Source: an uncultured Mucilaginibacter sp.
GTDB taxonomy: Bacteria; Bacteroidota; Bacteroidia; Sphingobacteriales; Sphingobacteriaceae
Assembly: GCA_913775265.1 (NCBI GenBank)
Contig: CAJYJH010000106.1
Coordinates: 1-43,623, forward strand
Length of the DNA stretch: 43,623 bases
Direction: 5' to 3'
The notes beneath the pieces are model-generated. The model was not told where the DNA came from, searched no databases, and worked only from the letters and a program-made list of their open reading frames with translations. Of the stretch, positions 1 to 7,795 are shown in pieces (within the stretch, counting starts at the first letter, position 1; every line of letters starts with the position of its first letter). The position numbers and the translations under genes were made by a program.

Positions 1-542
1 ATGTAATGCGGGTGGTAGGCAGCAGCCTGCAGTTCAGGTTTGAAGACCATGCTCCACAACTCGAAAAGCTGAGCCACATGTTTGCTGAAGCAACAGAGGT
101 TGCATCACGGTACAATATCAGGTTGGCTGTTGAAAATCATATTGATTACAACTCAGACGAAATACTGCAATTGGTTACCAATGTTAACTCGCCCTACTTT
201 GGAGTGAATTTTGACACCGGCAATTTTCTACGAGTCCTTGATGACCCCATTCAAGCTATGGAGAAATTGGCCCCGTATGTATTTGCCACGCATATCAAAG
301 ATTTAAAGCCGGTTAAAGGTGTACCGGTAAACGAGTGGTATTTCTTCTCGTGCGTACCCACAGGCGAGGGTTTGATTGATAATGGCAGGCTGGCTCAAAT
401 TTTAAAGCAGCATAACTACAAAGGCTTTTTAGCCGTCGAGATTGATTTCTTACATCCCGATTATACCAATCAGGAGGAAGCTGTAGTAGCAAAAAGTGTT
501 AATGAATTATGGAAAATAGCCGGAAGACTGGAGTATGCTTAA
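1..542 (+). CDS. Sugar phosphate isomerase/epimerase, TIM barrel (5' truncated by window edge)
   Basis: This is the C-terminal part of a xylose-isomerase-like TIM-barrel protein; the frame is open to the window edge, so the true start lies upstream and the ATG at position 6 is probably internal. About 179 residues remain of a usual length near 280-300. Expected metal-ligand positions of the family are visible: Glu in LAVENH, Asp in NFDTGN, His in THIKD and Glu in AVEID near the end. Its stop overlaps the start of the next gene by 8 nt, so the two are translationally coupled. Members of this fold act on sugars or keto-sugars in the cytoplasm; no signal peptide can be judged here. The exact substrate is unknown. 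The partnership with a Gfo/Idh oxidoreductase is common in sugar and inositol catabolism. Confidence 0.85.
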   Translation, partial: VMRVVGSSLQFRFEDHAPQLEKLSHMFAEATEVASRYNIRLAVENHIDYNSDEILQLVTNVNSPYFGVNFDTGNFLRVLDDPIQAMEKLAPYVFATHIKDLKPVKGVPVNEWYFFSCVPTGEGLIDNGRLAQILKQHNYKGFLAVEIDFLHPDYTNQEEAVVAKSVNELWKIAGRLEYA

Positions 543-1698
543 AACATTGAATATAGGCATAGCAGGCTATAAATTTATGGGCAGGGCACATAGCAATGCC
601 TGGTTAAAAGCGCCTCTGTTTTTTGATGTTGCCGCTAAACCGGTTTTGAAAGCGGCTTGCGGACGGCACGAGCCATCATTAAAAAAATTTGCTGAACGCT
701 GGGGATGGCAGGAAACAGAAACTGATTGGAAAAAACTCATCAGCAGGGCGGACATAGACGTAATCGACATTGCCCTACCACAGCATCTGCATTTCGAAAT
801 TGCCATTGCCGCTGCTAAAGAAGGAAAGCATATTTTTTGTGAAAAGCCTTTAGCGTTGAGCGTGAAGCAGGCCGAAGAAATGCTGAGAGTTTGCGAAGAC
901 AATAGGGTGGTTCATTACTTAAACCATAATTACCGGCGCGTACCGGCCATTGCGCTGGCCAAAAAAATGATTGATGATGGCTTATTGGGCAGGTTGTTTC
1001 ACTGGCGCGCTGCTTACCAGCAGGATTGGATAGTTGACCCTGAGTTTCCGCTTACGTGGCAGTTACAAAAAGAAACCGCACAGGCTGGGCCGCAATGGGA
1101 TCTGAACTCACACTGTGTTGATCTGGCGCATTACCTGATAGGGCCGGTAGCATCGGTAATGGGTATGTGCACTAATTTTATTATTGAGCGCCCCCTGGCC
1201 AATGAAACGAGCACAGGAAATTTGCAAGCTGAGGCAAAAGGCTCCGAAAGGGGACCGGTAACAGTTGAAGATGCCACCTTGATGATGGTGCAATTTAAAA
1301 ACGGCGTCATGGGCTCGTTTGAGGCCACCCGTTTTGCCACCGGGCGCAAAAACAAGCTTTCGTTTGAAATTTATGGAAGCAAAGGCAGCATCACTTTCGA
1401 TTTAGAAAGAATGAACGAACTGATGTTCTTTTCAGCGGAAGACACCAATACAGCACAGGGGTTTCGGAAAATTATGGTTACCGAATCTGAACATCCGTAC
1501 GTCAAAAGCTGGTGGCCACCCGGACACATCATTGGCTATGAGCATTCTTTTATTCACGCGGTTGTTGATTTTATAGATGCTGTTGAGAACAACAAGCCTA
1601 TCAGTCCAAACTTCAGCGACGGGCTGGCTGCTATGAAGGTGCTCGAAGCAGGACTGCAATCTGCCGAAACCAAACAACAAATAACATTAAATTCTTAG
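535..1698 (+). CDS. Gfo/Idh/MocA family NAD(P)-dependent oxidoreductase
   Basis: A 387-residue protein with an N-terminal Rossmann fold (IGIAGYKFMGRAHSNAW at about residues 7-23, a variant of the dinucleotide loop) and the family hallmark EKPLAL near residue 102, followed by the alpha/beta substrate domain. These enzymes oxidise or reduce a sugar or cyclitol hydroxyl with NAD(P). The region after DLNSHCVDLAHYLIG holds the usual Asp/His pair of the active site. No signal peptide is seen, so it should be cytoplasmic. The start ATG overlaps the preceding isomerase gene by 8 nt and the next gene follows after 2 nt, giving a tight operon. Substrate not predictable from sequence alone; the family call is firm. 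Confidence 0.93.
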   Translation: MLKTLNIGIAGYKFMGRAHSNAWLKAPLFFDVAAKPVLKAACGRHEPSLKKFAERWGWQETETDWKKLISRADIDVIDIALPQHLHFEIAIAAAKEGKHIFCEKPLALSVKQAEEMLRVCEDNRVVHYLNHNYRRVPAIALAKKMIDDGLLGRLFHWRAAYQQDWIVDPEFPLTWQLQKETAQAGPQWDLNSHCVDLAHYLIGPVASVMGMCTNFIIERPLANETSTGNLQAEAKGSERGPVTVEDATLMMVQFKNGVMGSFEATRFATGRKNKLSFEIYGSKGSITFDLERMNELMFFSAEDTNTAQGFRKIMVTESEHPYVKSWWPPGHIIGYEHSFIHAVVDFIDAVENNKPISPNFSDGLAAMKVLEAGLQSAETKQQITLNS

Positions 1699-1700
1699 TT

Positions 1701-2594
1701 ATGAATAACCTAAAGGAAAAGTTTTTAAAAGACGGTTACGTGATCATCGACGTGCTCACACCACAAGAGATAGATGATTTCAGGGAAATAATGGATGCCT
1801 TAATAAGCCCTAAAATCAAAGCTGAAAATACCGAGAAAAAAAGTTCTTCGTTTCAACATCTGGGCGACGAAATCAGTGATTTTGGTAAAGAAGCCCGGCA
1901 GTATTATTTTCATCTTTTAACCAAACCCGGCACCGAGCCTATCCACCATGCTTTCCATCACCCCGTAATTTTAAAAGCGGTAGAACAGATTATCGGTCCT
2001 GGTCTCATTGTTAATAATGCCTCTATACTTGCGGCTAACGAGGGTACTGAATATTCATTAGGCTGGCACCGCGATGTCATTCAGATTCCGCAGGATGAAA
2101 TAGCCGACTGGCTTTTCTCGCCTGAGCGTTTTCATAACAGCGTACAAATAAATCTTCCGCTGGTTGACGAAAACTCACTGTGGATAGTACCAGCCAGCCA
2201 TAACCGTCCGAATACCGAAGCCGAAAACGCTGCATTCGGCGGATCGAAACACTACGCGCCGGTAGGTGTTGACATGCCCGGCGGTATACCTGTTAAGCTT
2301 AAAGCCGGGCAGGCGGTACTTTATAACAATAATCTTATCCATCGGGGATTTACCGAAAAAATGACAGTACCACGCCGTACCCTGCACATGGGATATCATA
2401 GCGTGGCCTATCCGCCAACATGGCACTTTTACTTGCTCAACGGAGATCTGCTTACACGTGAGTATCTCGAGACATTAAGCCCGGAAATGCGCCAAATGAT
2501 GCAGGAATACCTGGAGTGCCGTGCACAATACCCTGATATGGCCCAAACCTGGAAGTGGGATTACAACTTTCCCAAAAAAGAATATGCAATCTAA
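1701..2594 (+). CDS. Phytanoyl-CoA dioxygenase (PhyH) family protein
   Basis: A 297-residue Fe(II)/2-oxoglutarate-type dioxygenase. The 2-His-1-carboxylate iron site is visible as HRD in LGWHRDV (about residue 127) and the distal His in NNLIHRG (about residue 215), followed by Arg residues (PRRTLHMGYH) that bind 2-oxoglutarate in the family. The protein lacks a signal peptide. It sits 2 nt after the Gfo/Idh gene and is the last gene before the hairpin at 2606-2631. PhyH-like proteins in sugar clusters of Bacteroidota are numerous but poorly characterised; hydroxylation of a small organic substrate is the likely role. The family assignment is firm, the reaction is not known. Confidence 0.88.
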   Translation: MNNLKEKFLKDGYVIIDVLTPQEIDDFREIMDALISPKIKAENTEKKSSSFQHLGDEISDFGKEARQYYFHLLTKPGTEPIHHAFHHPVILKAVEQIIGPGLIVNNASILAANEGTEYSLGWHRDVIQIPQDEIADWLFSPERFHNSVQINLPLVDENSLWIVPASHNRPNTEAENAAFGGSKHYAPVGVDMPGGIPVKLKAGQAVLYNNNLIHRGFTEKMTVPRRTLHMGYHSVAYPPTWHFYLLNGDLLTREYLETLSPEMRQMMQEYLECRAQYPDMAQTWKWDYNFPKKEYAI

Positions 2595-2605
2595 ACCTTA
2601 GTAAC

Positions 2606-2631
2606 GGGTGCCTCAACAATCAGAGGCACCC
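2606..2631 (+). terminator. Rho-independent-like hairpin closing the first operon
   Basis: A perfect 9-bp inverted repeat, GGGTGCCTC (2606-2614) and GAGGCACCC (2623-2631), with an 8-nt loop lies 12 nt after the dioxygenase stop. The sequence after it is only moderately T-rich, with a T5 run at 2646-2650. It most likely ends the isomerase/oxidoreductase/dioxygenase transcript before the separate MFS gene. Confidence 0.65.
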
Positions 2632-2706
2632 ATTCAGTTATTGTATTTTTGCAGCATGCCACTCTCCGGGCTATAGGCTGCGCTAAGCTATATCAAATTC
2701 TTATTC

Positions 2707-3780
2707 ATGAAACAAGTTAACAGGCAAAGGCTATTCAATGCCAGCAGCCTGGCCTTGGTAGTTACTGCCCTGACCTTTGCTGTAAGGGCTAATCTGTTGG
2801 GCGAACTGGCCTTACAATTTAACCTTAACCCGCAGCAAATGGGTGATGTATCCTCGGCTGCTTTTTGGGGTTTTACCATCACCATGTTTATCGGTGGCCC
2901 TGTTTGCGATAAACTAGGTATGGGGCGTATGTTCTCCATCGCTTTTGTCAGCCACATCACGGGCATTATACTTACAATTTATGCCAGTGATTACTGGACA
3001 CTGTTTTTATCCACCTTGCTGGTCGGTATAGGAAACGGTTTTGTTGAATCGGCCAGTTATACCATGGTCAGTAGCCTATATCCCGATAAAAAAGTTAAAA
3101 GAATAAACGACTGGCACATATGGTTTCCGGGTGGTATAGTAATAGGCGGCCTCATTGCTTATTTTTTAACGAACGTTGGGGCAGGCTGGAAGCTGCAAAT
3201 GCTGGTAATGCTGATACCTACCTTAGTGTATGGATGGATGTTTATAGGGCAGGCTTTCCCAAAATCAGAAAGGGTGAAACAGGGTGTATCCGACCGCGAC
3301 ATGATTAAGGAGTGCTTTAAGCCGCTTTTTATAATCATGATGCTTTGCATGCTGTTAACCGCTGCTACCGAACTCGGGACCAATCAATGGATCGTCGAGT
3401 TACTTTCTACTATAGGTGTACCGTCTATATTGCTGCTGGTATTTATCAATGGCATCATGACTATTAGCCGGGCGAACGCCGGCTTTATACTCAATCATGT
3501 ATCAACAACGGGGCTACTTCTGTTTTCAGGAATATTTTCTTTGCTCGGTTTGTTTGCGCTGAGTTATGCTCAGGGCTACACTTCATTTATAGCAGCAGGT
3601 GTTTTTGCTATGGGGGTATGTTTTTTTTGGCCAACCATGGTAGGCTTTGTCTCTGAAAATCTTCCCAAGACAGGCCCACTGGGCATGTCTTTGATGGGAG
3701 GAATGGGGCTGCTGTCAACCTCACTCGTATTACCTGTATTTGGCTGGGTTTACCAGTCGCAGCTTACTCGACTGTCATAA
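2707..3780 (+). CDS. MFS transporter, C-terminally truncated by an in-frame stop
   Basis: A 357-residue major facilitator protein with about eleven hydrophobic helices. It has the loop 2-3 signature region GGPVCDKLGMGRMFS (about residues 63-77) and the central cytoplasmic loop near residues 180-200 (PKSERVKQG). The reading frame stops at TAA 3778-3780 but continues in the same frame to 3993 with residues that include a convincing final transmembrane helix, so the ancestral protein was about 428 residues. Either the copy is inactive, or it reads through, or the stop is a sequence error. It is likely a sugar importer, given the operon upstream and the glycan locus downstream. A TAnnTTTG-like element (TATTTTTG, 2644-2651) lies upstream, without a clear -33 partner. 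Confidence 0.8.
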   Translation: MKQVNRQRLFNASSLALVVTALTFAVRANLLGELALQFNLNPQQMGDVSSAAFWGFTITMFIGGPVCDKLGMGRMFSIAFVSHITGIILTIYASDYWTLFLSTLLVGIGNGFVESASYTMVSSLYPDKKVKRINDWHIWFPGGIVIGGLIAYFLTNVGAGWKLQMLVMLIPTLVYGWMFIGQAFPKSERVKQGVSDRDMIKECFKPLFIIMMLCMLLTAATELGTNQWIVELLSTIGVPSILLLVFINGIMTISRANAGFILNHVSTTGLLLFSGIFSLLGLFALSYAQGYTSFIAAGVFAMGVCFFWPTMVGFVSENLPKTGPLGMSLMGGMGLLSTSLVLPVFGWVYQSQLTRLS

Positions 3781-3993
3781 GGGCACAATCTGGAGCAATT
3801 GATCCGTGCCGTACATGGATCGGCTTTGGCCGATACCTGGGCCGAAATAAAATTGGCTTCAGGTGCCGCTACTTTAAGATTTGTTTGTGTATTGCCGGCG
3901 ATATTGACGCTTGCGTTTGCATTTTTACATTTAAGGCGCAATCGTCGTACAGACAAAACGCCTGCAGTACCTGTTGCAATTTCGGCTGAGTAA
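3781..3993 (+). pseudogene. Detached 3' end of the MFS transporter gene (last transmembrane helix)
   Basis: Directly after the TAA at 3778-3780 the same frame runs on for 70 codons (GHNLEQLIRAVHG...) to a TAA at 3991-3993. It encodes a hydrophobic stretch (LRFVCVLPAILTLAFAFLHL) followed by a positively charged tail (RRNRR), as expected for the twelfth helix and cytoplasmic end of an MFS protein. There is no good start codon of its own; only a TTG at 3799. It is therefore read as the separated end of the upstream transporter and not as an independent gene. Confidence 0.7.
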
Positions 3994-4017
3994 ATAGATC
4001 ATTGGCGAATGCCAAAC

Positions 4018-4062
4018 GGATAAAAAAGTATTACTCTACAATTGTAAAATTGCCTGATTTTA
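4018..4062 (+). promoter_or_regulatory. Motif copy 1: GGATAAAAAAGTATTA plus spaced -7-like element
   Basis: The 16-bp sequence GGATAAAAAAGTATTA (4018-4033) is followed after 21 nt by TGATTTTA (4055-4062), which matches the Bacteroidota -7 consensus TAnnTTTG at 4 of its 6 specified bases. It is one of four copies in the window with identical internal spacing. It lies about 450 nt upstream of the susC-like gene and just after the end of the interrupted MFS gene. Interpreted as an activator site or activator-dependent promoter; unproven. Confidence 0.45.
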
Positions 4063-4179
4063 AAATAAAATATAATGTCCAATAACAGACTTTTAAGTTA
4101 GCAGGTGTTTTATTGATAAAGTAACAGTTGAAGAATTTGATATTAATTAAATCAGTAGTTTAAATATGCTATCTGATTT

Positions 4180-4224
4180 GGCTAAAAAAGTATTAGAAAT
4201 ACTTTTCAAAAACGATGATTTTTA
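4180..4224 (+). promoter_or_regulatory. Motif copy 2 with palindromic extension, upstream of susC-like gene
   Basis: GGCTAAAAAAGTATTA (4180-4195) is followed after 21 nt by GATTTTTA (4217-4224), a weak -7-like element. In this copy the core forms one arm of a perfect inverted repeat, AAAAGTATT (4186-4194) and AATACTTTT (4198-4206) with a 3-nt centre, as expected for a dimeric regulator. Predicted transcription would start near 4230, leaving a leader of about 240 nt before the SusC-like start. It is probably the main control site of the susC-susD operon. Confidence 0.5.
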
Positions 4225-4347
4225 GTGATTATAAACCTGCCTGTATAACTAAGCTATAACGCCAATAATATAGCTATAGATAGCCGGCCCACTAAACTAA
4301 TGATATAACAAGAGCTCGAGCCTTGTAAGCATAACCAACATTAAATT

Positions 4348-4465
4348 ATGAAAAAAGAATTTTTACTCTCTTCAAAAACAGCGGTACAAGCAGGCGATTG
4401 AGGATAGCATTGCATTAGATGCAGCTTTTATCAAATCGAAAATAACTTACCGACTAACCAATTGA
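4348..4465 (+). other. Possible small leader ORF with a one-base frame break, just upstream of susC
   Basis: ATG at 4348 starts a 17-codon frame (MKKEFLLSSKTAVQAGD) that stops at 4399-4401. One frame over, codons are open from 4352 to a TGA at 4463-4465, reading KKNFYSLQKQRYKQAIEDSI and 17 further residues. Removing one A from the A6 run directly after the ATG would join the ATG to this 37-codon frame, giving a 38-residue peptide that ends 4 nt before the SusC start. This may be a real small coupled ORF with a homopolymer indel, or coincidence. No homology is recognised. Confidence 0.25.
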
Positions 4466-4469
4466 ATAT

Positions 4470-7400
4470 ATGAACCATTCAAATCACCAATTTGAAGGCC
4501 CGTCCTATGGCATCAGCCGATTGATGCCCTGTGGTAAAGCCCCAATGAAACCTTATAACACAACCATTTTAAAGCCATGCTTGTTGATGTTGCTTGCCTT
4601 GGTATGTGCTTTATACCCGTTTAATGCATCGTTAGCACAAAATACGCCGCTTATCACTATTACAGGCACCGTAACCGACGACAAAGGCGAAGCTTTGGTA
4701 GGCGTTAACATTAAACTCAAAAATGTCCAAACATCAGTTCAAACAGATGTAAAGGGCCATTACGCCATTAAAGTGCCCGGTACGGCAACTACGCTGGTTT
4801 TTACCTACATGGGCTATGCAACGGTAGAGAGACCTGTTGGTACTAACAAAATAATTAATGTACAACTTGCCTCGGCCAACAGTAAGCTTGATGATGTTGT
4901 GGTTATTGGTTATGGCAGCGTTGCCCGCCGCGATGTTACCGGCTCCATATCCTCAGTAAAGGGCGACGATTTAACCCGTAACATACCGGTTAGCGTTAAT
5001 CAGGGTTTGCAAGGTATGGTTGCAGGTGTGCAGGTTAACCGCAATGATGGGGCGCCAGGTGCAGGAATTAGTTTAACAATTCGTGGTGCCAATTCATTTA
5101 CCGGCAGCGAGCCTTTATACGTTATAGACGACATTCCGGTGGTATCGGCTCCGACACCCGGTGGTGCCGAAGATAACTTTCAAACTATAAACGGCTTGTC
5201 GTTTTTAAACCCTCAGGATGTGGAGAGTATTGAAATACTTAAAGATGCTTCGGCCACGGCTATCTATGGTTCCAGGGGCGCAAACGGCGTTGTACTGATC
5301 ACTACCAAAAAAGGAAAGGCAGGCAAGGATAGAGTAACCCTCATTGCCAATACCAGTTGGGCAACAGTTTCAAAGAAAGTCGATATGCTGGGTGCTTATG
5401 AGTACGCCGTATTGCAGAATGAAGCCGCTCAGAATTTGACTACTTATTACGGTTCCCCGCTATCCATACCATTCCCGGGTACTGTAGGCCGCGATCCTGT
5501 GACATTACAAAACAATGTTTACCGCCCTAAACCGGAAGATTTTATCAACGGTTTACCTGCCGGAAGTGTATATCCCGAAGGTTTTAAGGGCGTTAACTGG
5601 CAGGATCAAATTTTCAGAACTGCCATGACCAAAGATTATACCCTGCAGGTTGCCGGTGGCAGTGATAAAGGCAGTCATTTAATTTCGGGTAATTATTTAG
5701 ATCAAGAAGGCATCATTAAGCGAACGGGCTTTAAGCGTTACGGTTTGCAACTCAATTTAAACCGCAACGTAAGTCGCTTCTTTCAAATAGGTACCAACAG
5801 CAATGTTACTTATACTAACTATGTGCTGGGTAAAACCAACACATCGGGTGCGCAGCCAAGCTTAATCAGTTCAGCACTGTTTTTCCCGCCAACCTGGCCT
5901 TTAGAGGATCCTTACGCTGATACAAGACAGCAGTATGTTAACGCATCCGGTTTAAGTAATCCAATTTTATCAATTGATAATTCGGACGACCGCACCAAAT
6001 CTGTACGTGTATATACCACCGGTTATGCACAGCTGAATTTTACGCCTTGGCTAAATTTTAGGCAGCGAATTGGCTATAACTATAATACTAACATGCGCCA
6101 AACCTATTACAAGCGTAATATACCGGAAGGCCGTGTTCCCGGCGGACAGGCCTCTGAAGCAAATAACAGCTACGCGCAATTAACGCTCGAGTCCTTGTTA
6201 AATTTCAAGAAAACATTTAATAAAGTACATACCATTAATGCTGTAGCTGCTTTTACCTACGAAAAAGGGCAGGCTTACTGGAATGAGCAACGTGCCAGCA
6301 ACTTCCCCAATGACCTTACCGGCTACTGGAATCTTGCGGCCGGTTTAACCCAGGCTCCTTTTTACAACTATCGCGAGGATAATTCGCTGATGTCTGTACT
6401 GGCGCGTATTAATTACAGCTACAAAGGTAAGTATCTGGTAACAGCCAATTTCAGGCGTGATGGCTCCAGCAAATTTACGGAGCTTAACAAGTATGCTAAT
6501 TTTGGTGGCCTGGCTTTTGCCTGGACGGCCAGCGAAGAAGACTTTATCCGTAACCTGGGTACGTTCTCCAACCTTAAACTGCGTACCAGCATTGGTGGCA
6601 CCGGTAATCAGGGTATCGGCCCTTACGGTACGCTTAATCGTGTAATTTCCGCTAACGCTATTGTAGATAAAGATGGGAACATCGGTTCGGGATATCGCCT
6701 GGATGATGGACGCGGTATTGTTGATCCCAATTTAAAATGGGAAACTACATTGCAGGCTGATGCCGGTTTGGATATGGGTTTTTTAAGTAACCGTTTAAAT
6801 GTTACTGTTGATGTTTATTACAAGAAAACCAAAGATTTGCTGCAAAGCATCAACGTGGCACCAAGTACCGGTTACCGGACTAAACTCACCAATTTTGGTA
6901 CGGTAGAAAACAGGGGCCTTGAAGTTAGCGTGCAGGGAGGCATCATTCAAAGCAGTAAATTCAAATGGGGTGTGAATGCCAACATTGCTTTCAACCGCAA
7001 TAAAATACTAGACCTGCCCGCCGATCAGTTTGCCCAGCGCTTATACCATGGTGTAGATCAAGTATTGATTCAACGCAACGGACAATCCATCGGTGCCATC
7101 TATGGCTTGATTGAGGACGGATTTTATGATAATATAGCCGAGGTGCGTGCCGATCCGCGTTGGGCCGGCTTGGATGATGCGCAACTGGTGCAAAAATTAG
7201 GTACCATCAAATACAAAGATACCGATGGCAACCGTAATGTGCTCAGCCAATCTACTGACCGCGTCATTATCGGTAATACACAGCCAGATTATACCTGGGG
7301 CATAACGAATACATTCAATTACAAACGGTTTGATTTCAGTTTCTTTATCCACGGAGTAATGGGGGGCGATATCATCAATACCAACCTGTTAAAAGTAAGG

Positions 7401-7775
7401 TTAAGTAACACAGGGAACTCCACCGTAGATGCGTTTAATGGCCGTTGGACACCGGCTACTGCAGCAACAGCTACCTGGCCGCGTGCTGATGCATCCTCAA
7501 CCATGGAATATTTGTTTTCGAACAGGTATATTGAGGATGGAACGTTCGTTCGCCTCAAAACCATTAATCTGGGTTACACTTTTAAAACTCCAGTTAAATT
7601 TATGGGCGATATAAATGTATATGGAAGCTTAAACAACGTATTCACCATTACCAAGTATAGCTGGTTCGATCCGGATGTGAACTCTTTTGGTGGTGATGCC
7701 TCTCGCCGTGGGGTGGATATGAACTCTTATCCAAACGCCCGCACATTTACATTGGGTTTAAAAGCTTCATTTTAA
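4470..7775 (+). CDS. SusC/RagA family TonB-linked outer membrane protein
   Basis: A 1101-residue TonB-dependent glycan importer. In order: an N-terminal extension and signal peptide ending near SLAQ, a carboxypeptidase-regulatory-like beta-sandwich (ITGTVTDDKGEALVGVNI, about residues 62-140), the SusC TonB-box/plug segment (LDDVVVIGYGSVARRDVTGS), the plug domain with RGANSFTGSEPLYVIDD, then a long beta-barrel ending in the typical aromatic terminus (LGLKASF). It forms the outer-membrane channel with the SusD partner encoded 20 nt downstream. Residue 26 is also a Met (4545) and starts a canonical signal peptide (MKPYNTTILKPCLLMLLALV), so translation may start there instead. Two copies of the shared 16-bp motif lie upstream. 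Substrate is inferred only from the neighbouring enzymes. Confidence 0.96.
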   Translation: MNHSNHQFEGPSYGISRLMPCGKAPMKPYNTTILKPCLLMLLALVCALYPFNASLAQNTPLITITGTVTDDKGEALVGVNIKLKNVQTSVQTDVKGHYAIKVPGTATTLVFTYMGYATVERPVGTNKIINVQLASANSKLDDVVVIGYGSVARRDVTGSISSVKGDDLTRNIPVSVNQGLQGMVAGVQVNRNDGAPGAGISLTIRGANSFTGSEPLYVIDDIPVVSAPTPGGAEDNFQTINGLSFLNPQDVESIEILKDASATAIYGSRGANGVVLITTKKGKAGKDRVTLIANTSWATVSKKVDMLGAYEYAVLQNEAAQNLTTYYGSPLSIPFPGTVGRDPVTLQNNVYRPKPEDFINGLPAGSVYPEGFKGVNWQDQIFRTAMTKDYTLQVAGGSDKGSHLISGNYLDQEGIIKRTGFKRYGLQLNLNRNVSRFFQIGTNSNVTYTNYVLGKTNTSGAQPSLISSALFFPPTWPLEDPYADTRQQYVNASGLSNPILSIDNSDDRTKSVRVYTTGYAQLNFTPWLNFRQRIGYNYNTNMRQTYYKRNIPEGRVPGGQASEANNSYAQLTLESLLNFKKTFNKVHTINAVAAFTYEKGQAYWNEQRASNFPNDLTGYWNLAAGLTQAPFYNYREDNSLMSVLARINYSYKGKYLVTANFRRDGSSKFTELNKYANFGGLAFAWTASEEDFIRNLGTFSNLKLRTSIGGTGNQGIGPYGTLNRVISANAIVDKDGNIGSGYRLDDGRGIVDPNLKWETTLQADAGLDMGFLSNRLNVTVDVYYKKTKDLLQSINVAPSTGYRTKLTNFGTVENRGLEVSVQGGIIQSSKFKWGVNANIAFNRNKILDLPADQFAQRLYHGVDQVLIQRNGQSIGAIYGLIEDGFYDNIAEVRADPRWAGLDDAQLVQKLGTIKYKDTDGNRNVLSQSTDRVIIGNTQPDYTWGITNTFNYKRFDFSFFIHGVMGGDIINTNLLKVRLSNTGNSTVDAFNGRWTPATAATATWPRADASSTMEYLFSNRYIEDGTFVRLKTINLGYTFKTPVKFMGDINVYGSLNNVFTITKYSWFDPDVNSFGGDASRRGVDMNSYPNARTFTLGLKASF

Positions 7776-7795
7776 TCAACCAGAATTTAAAGAAA

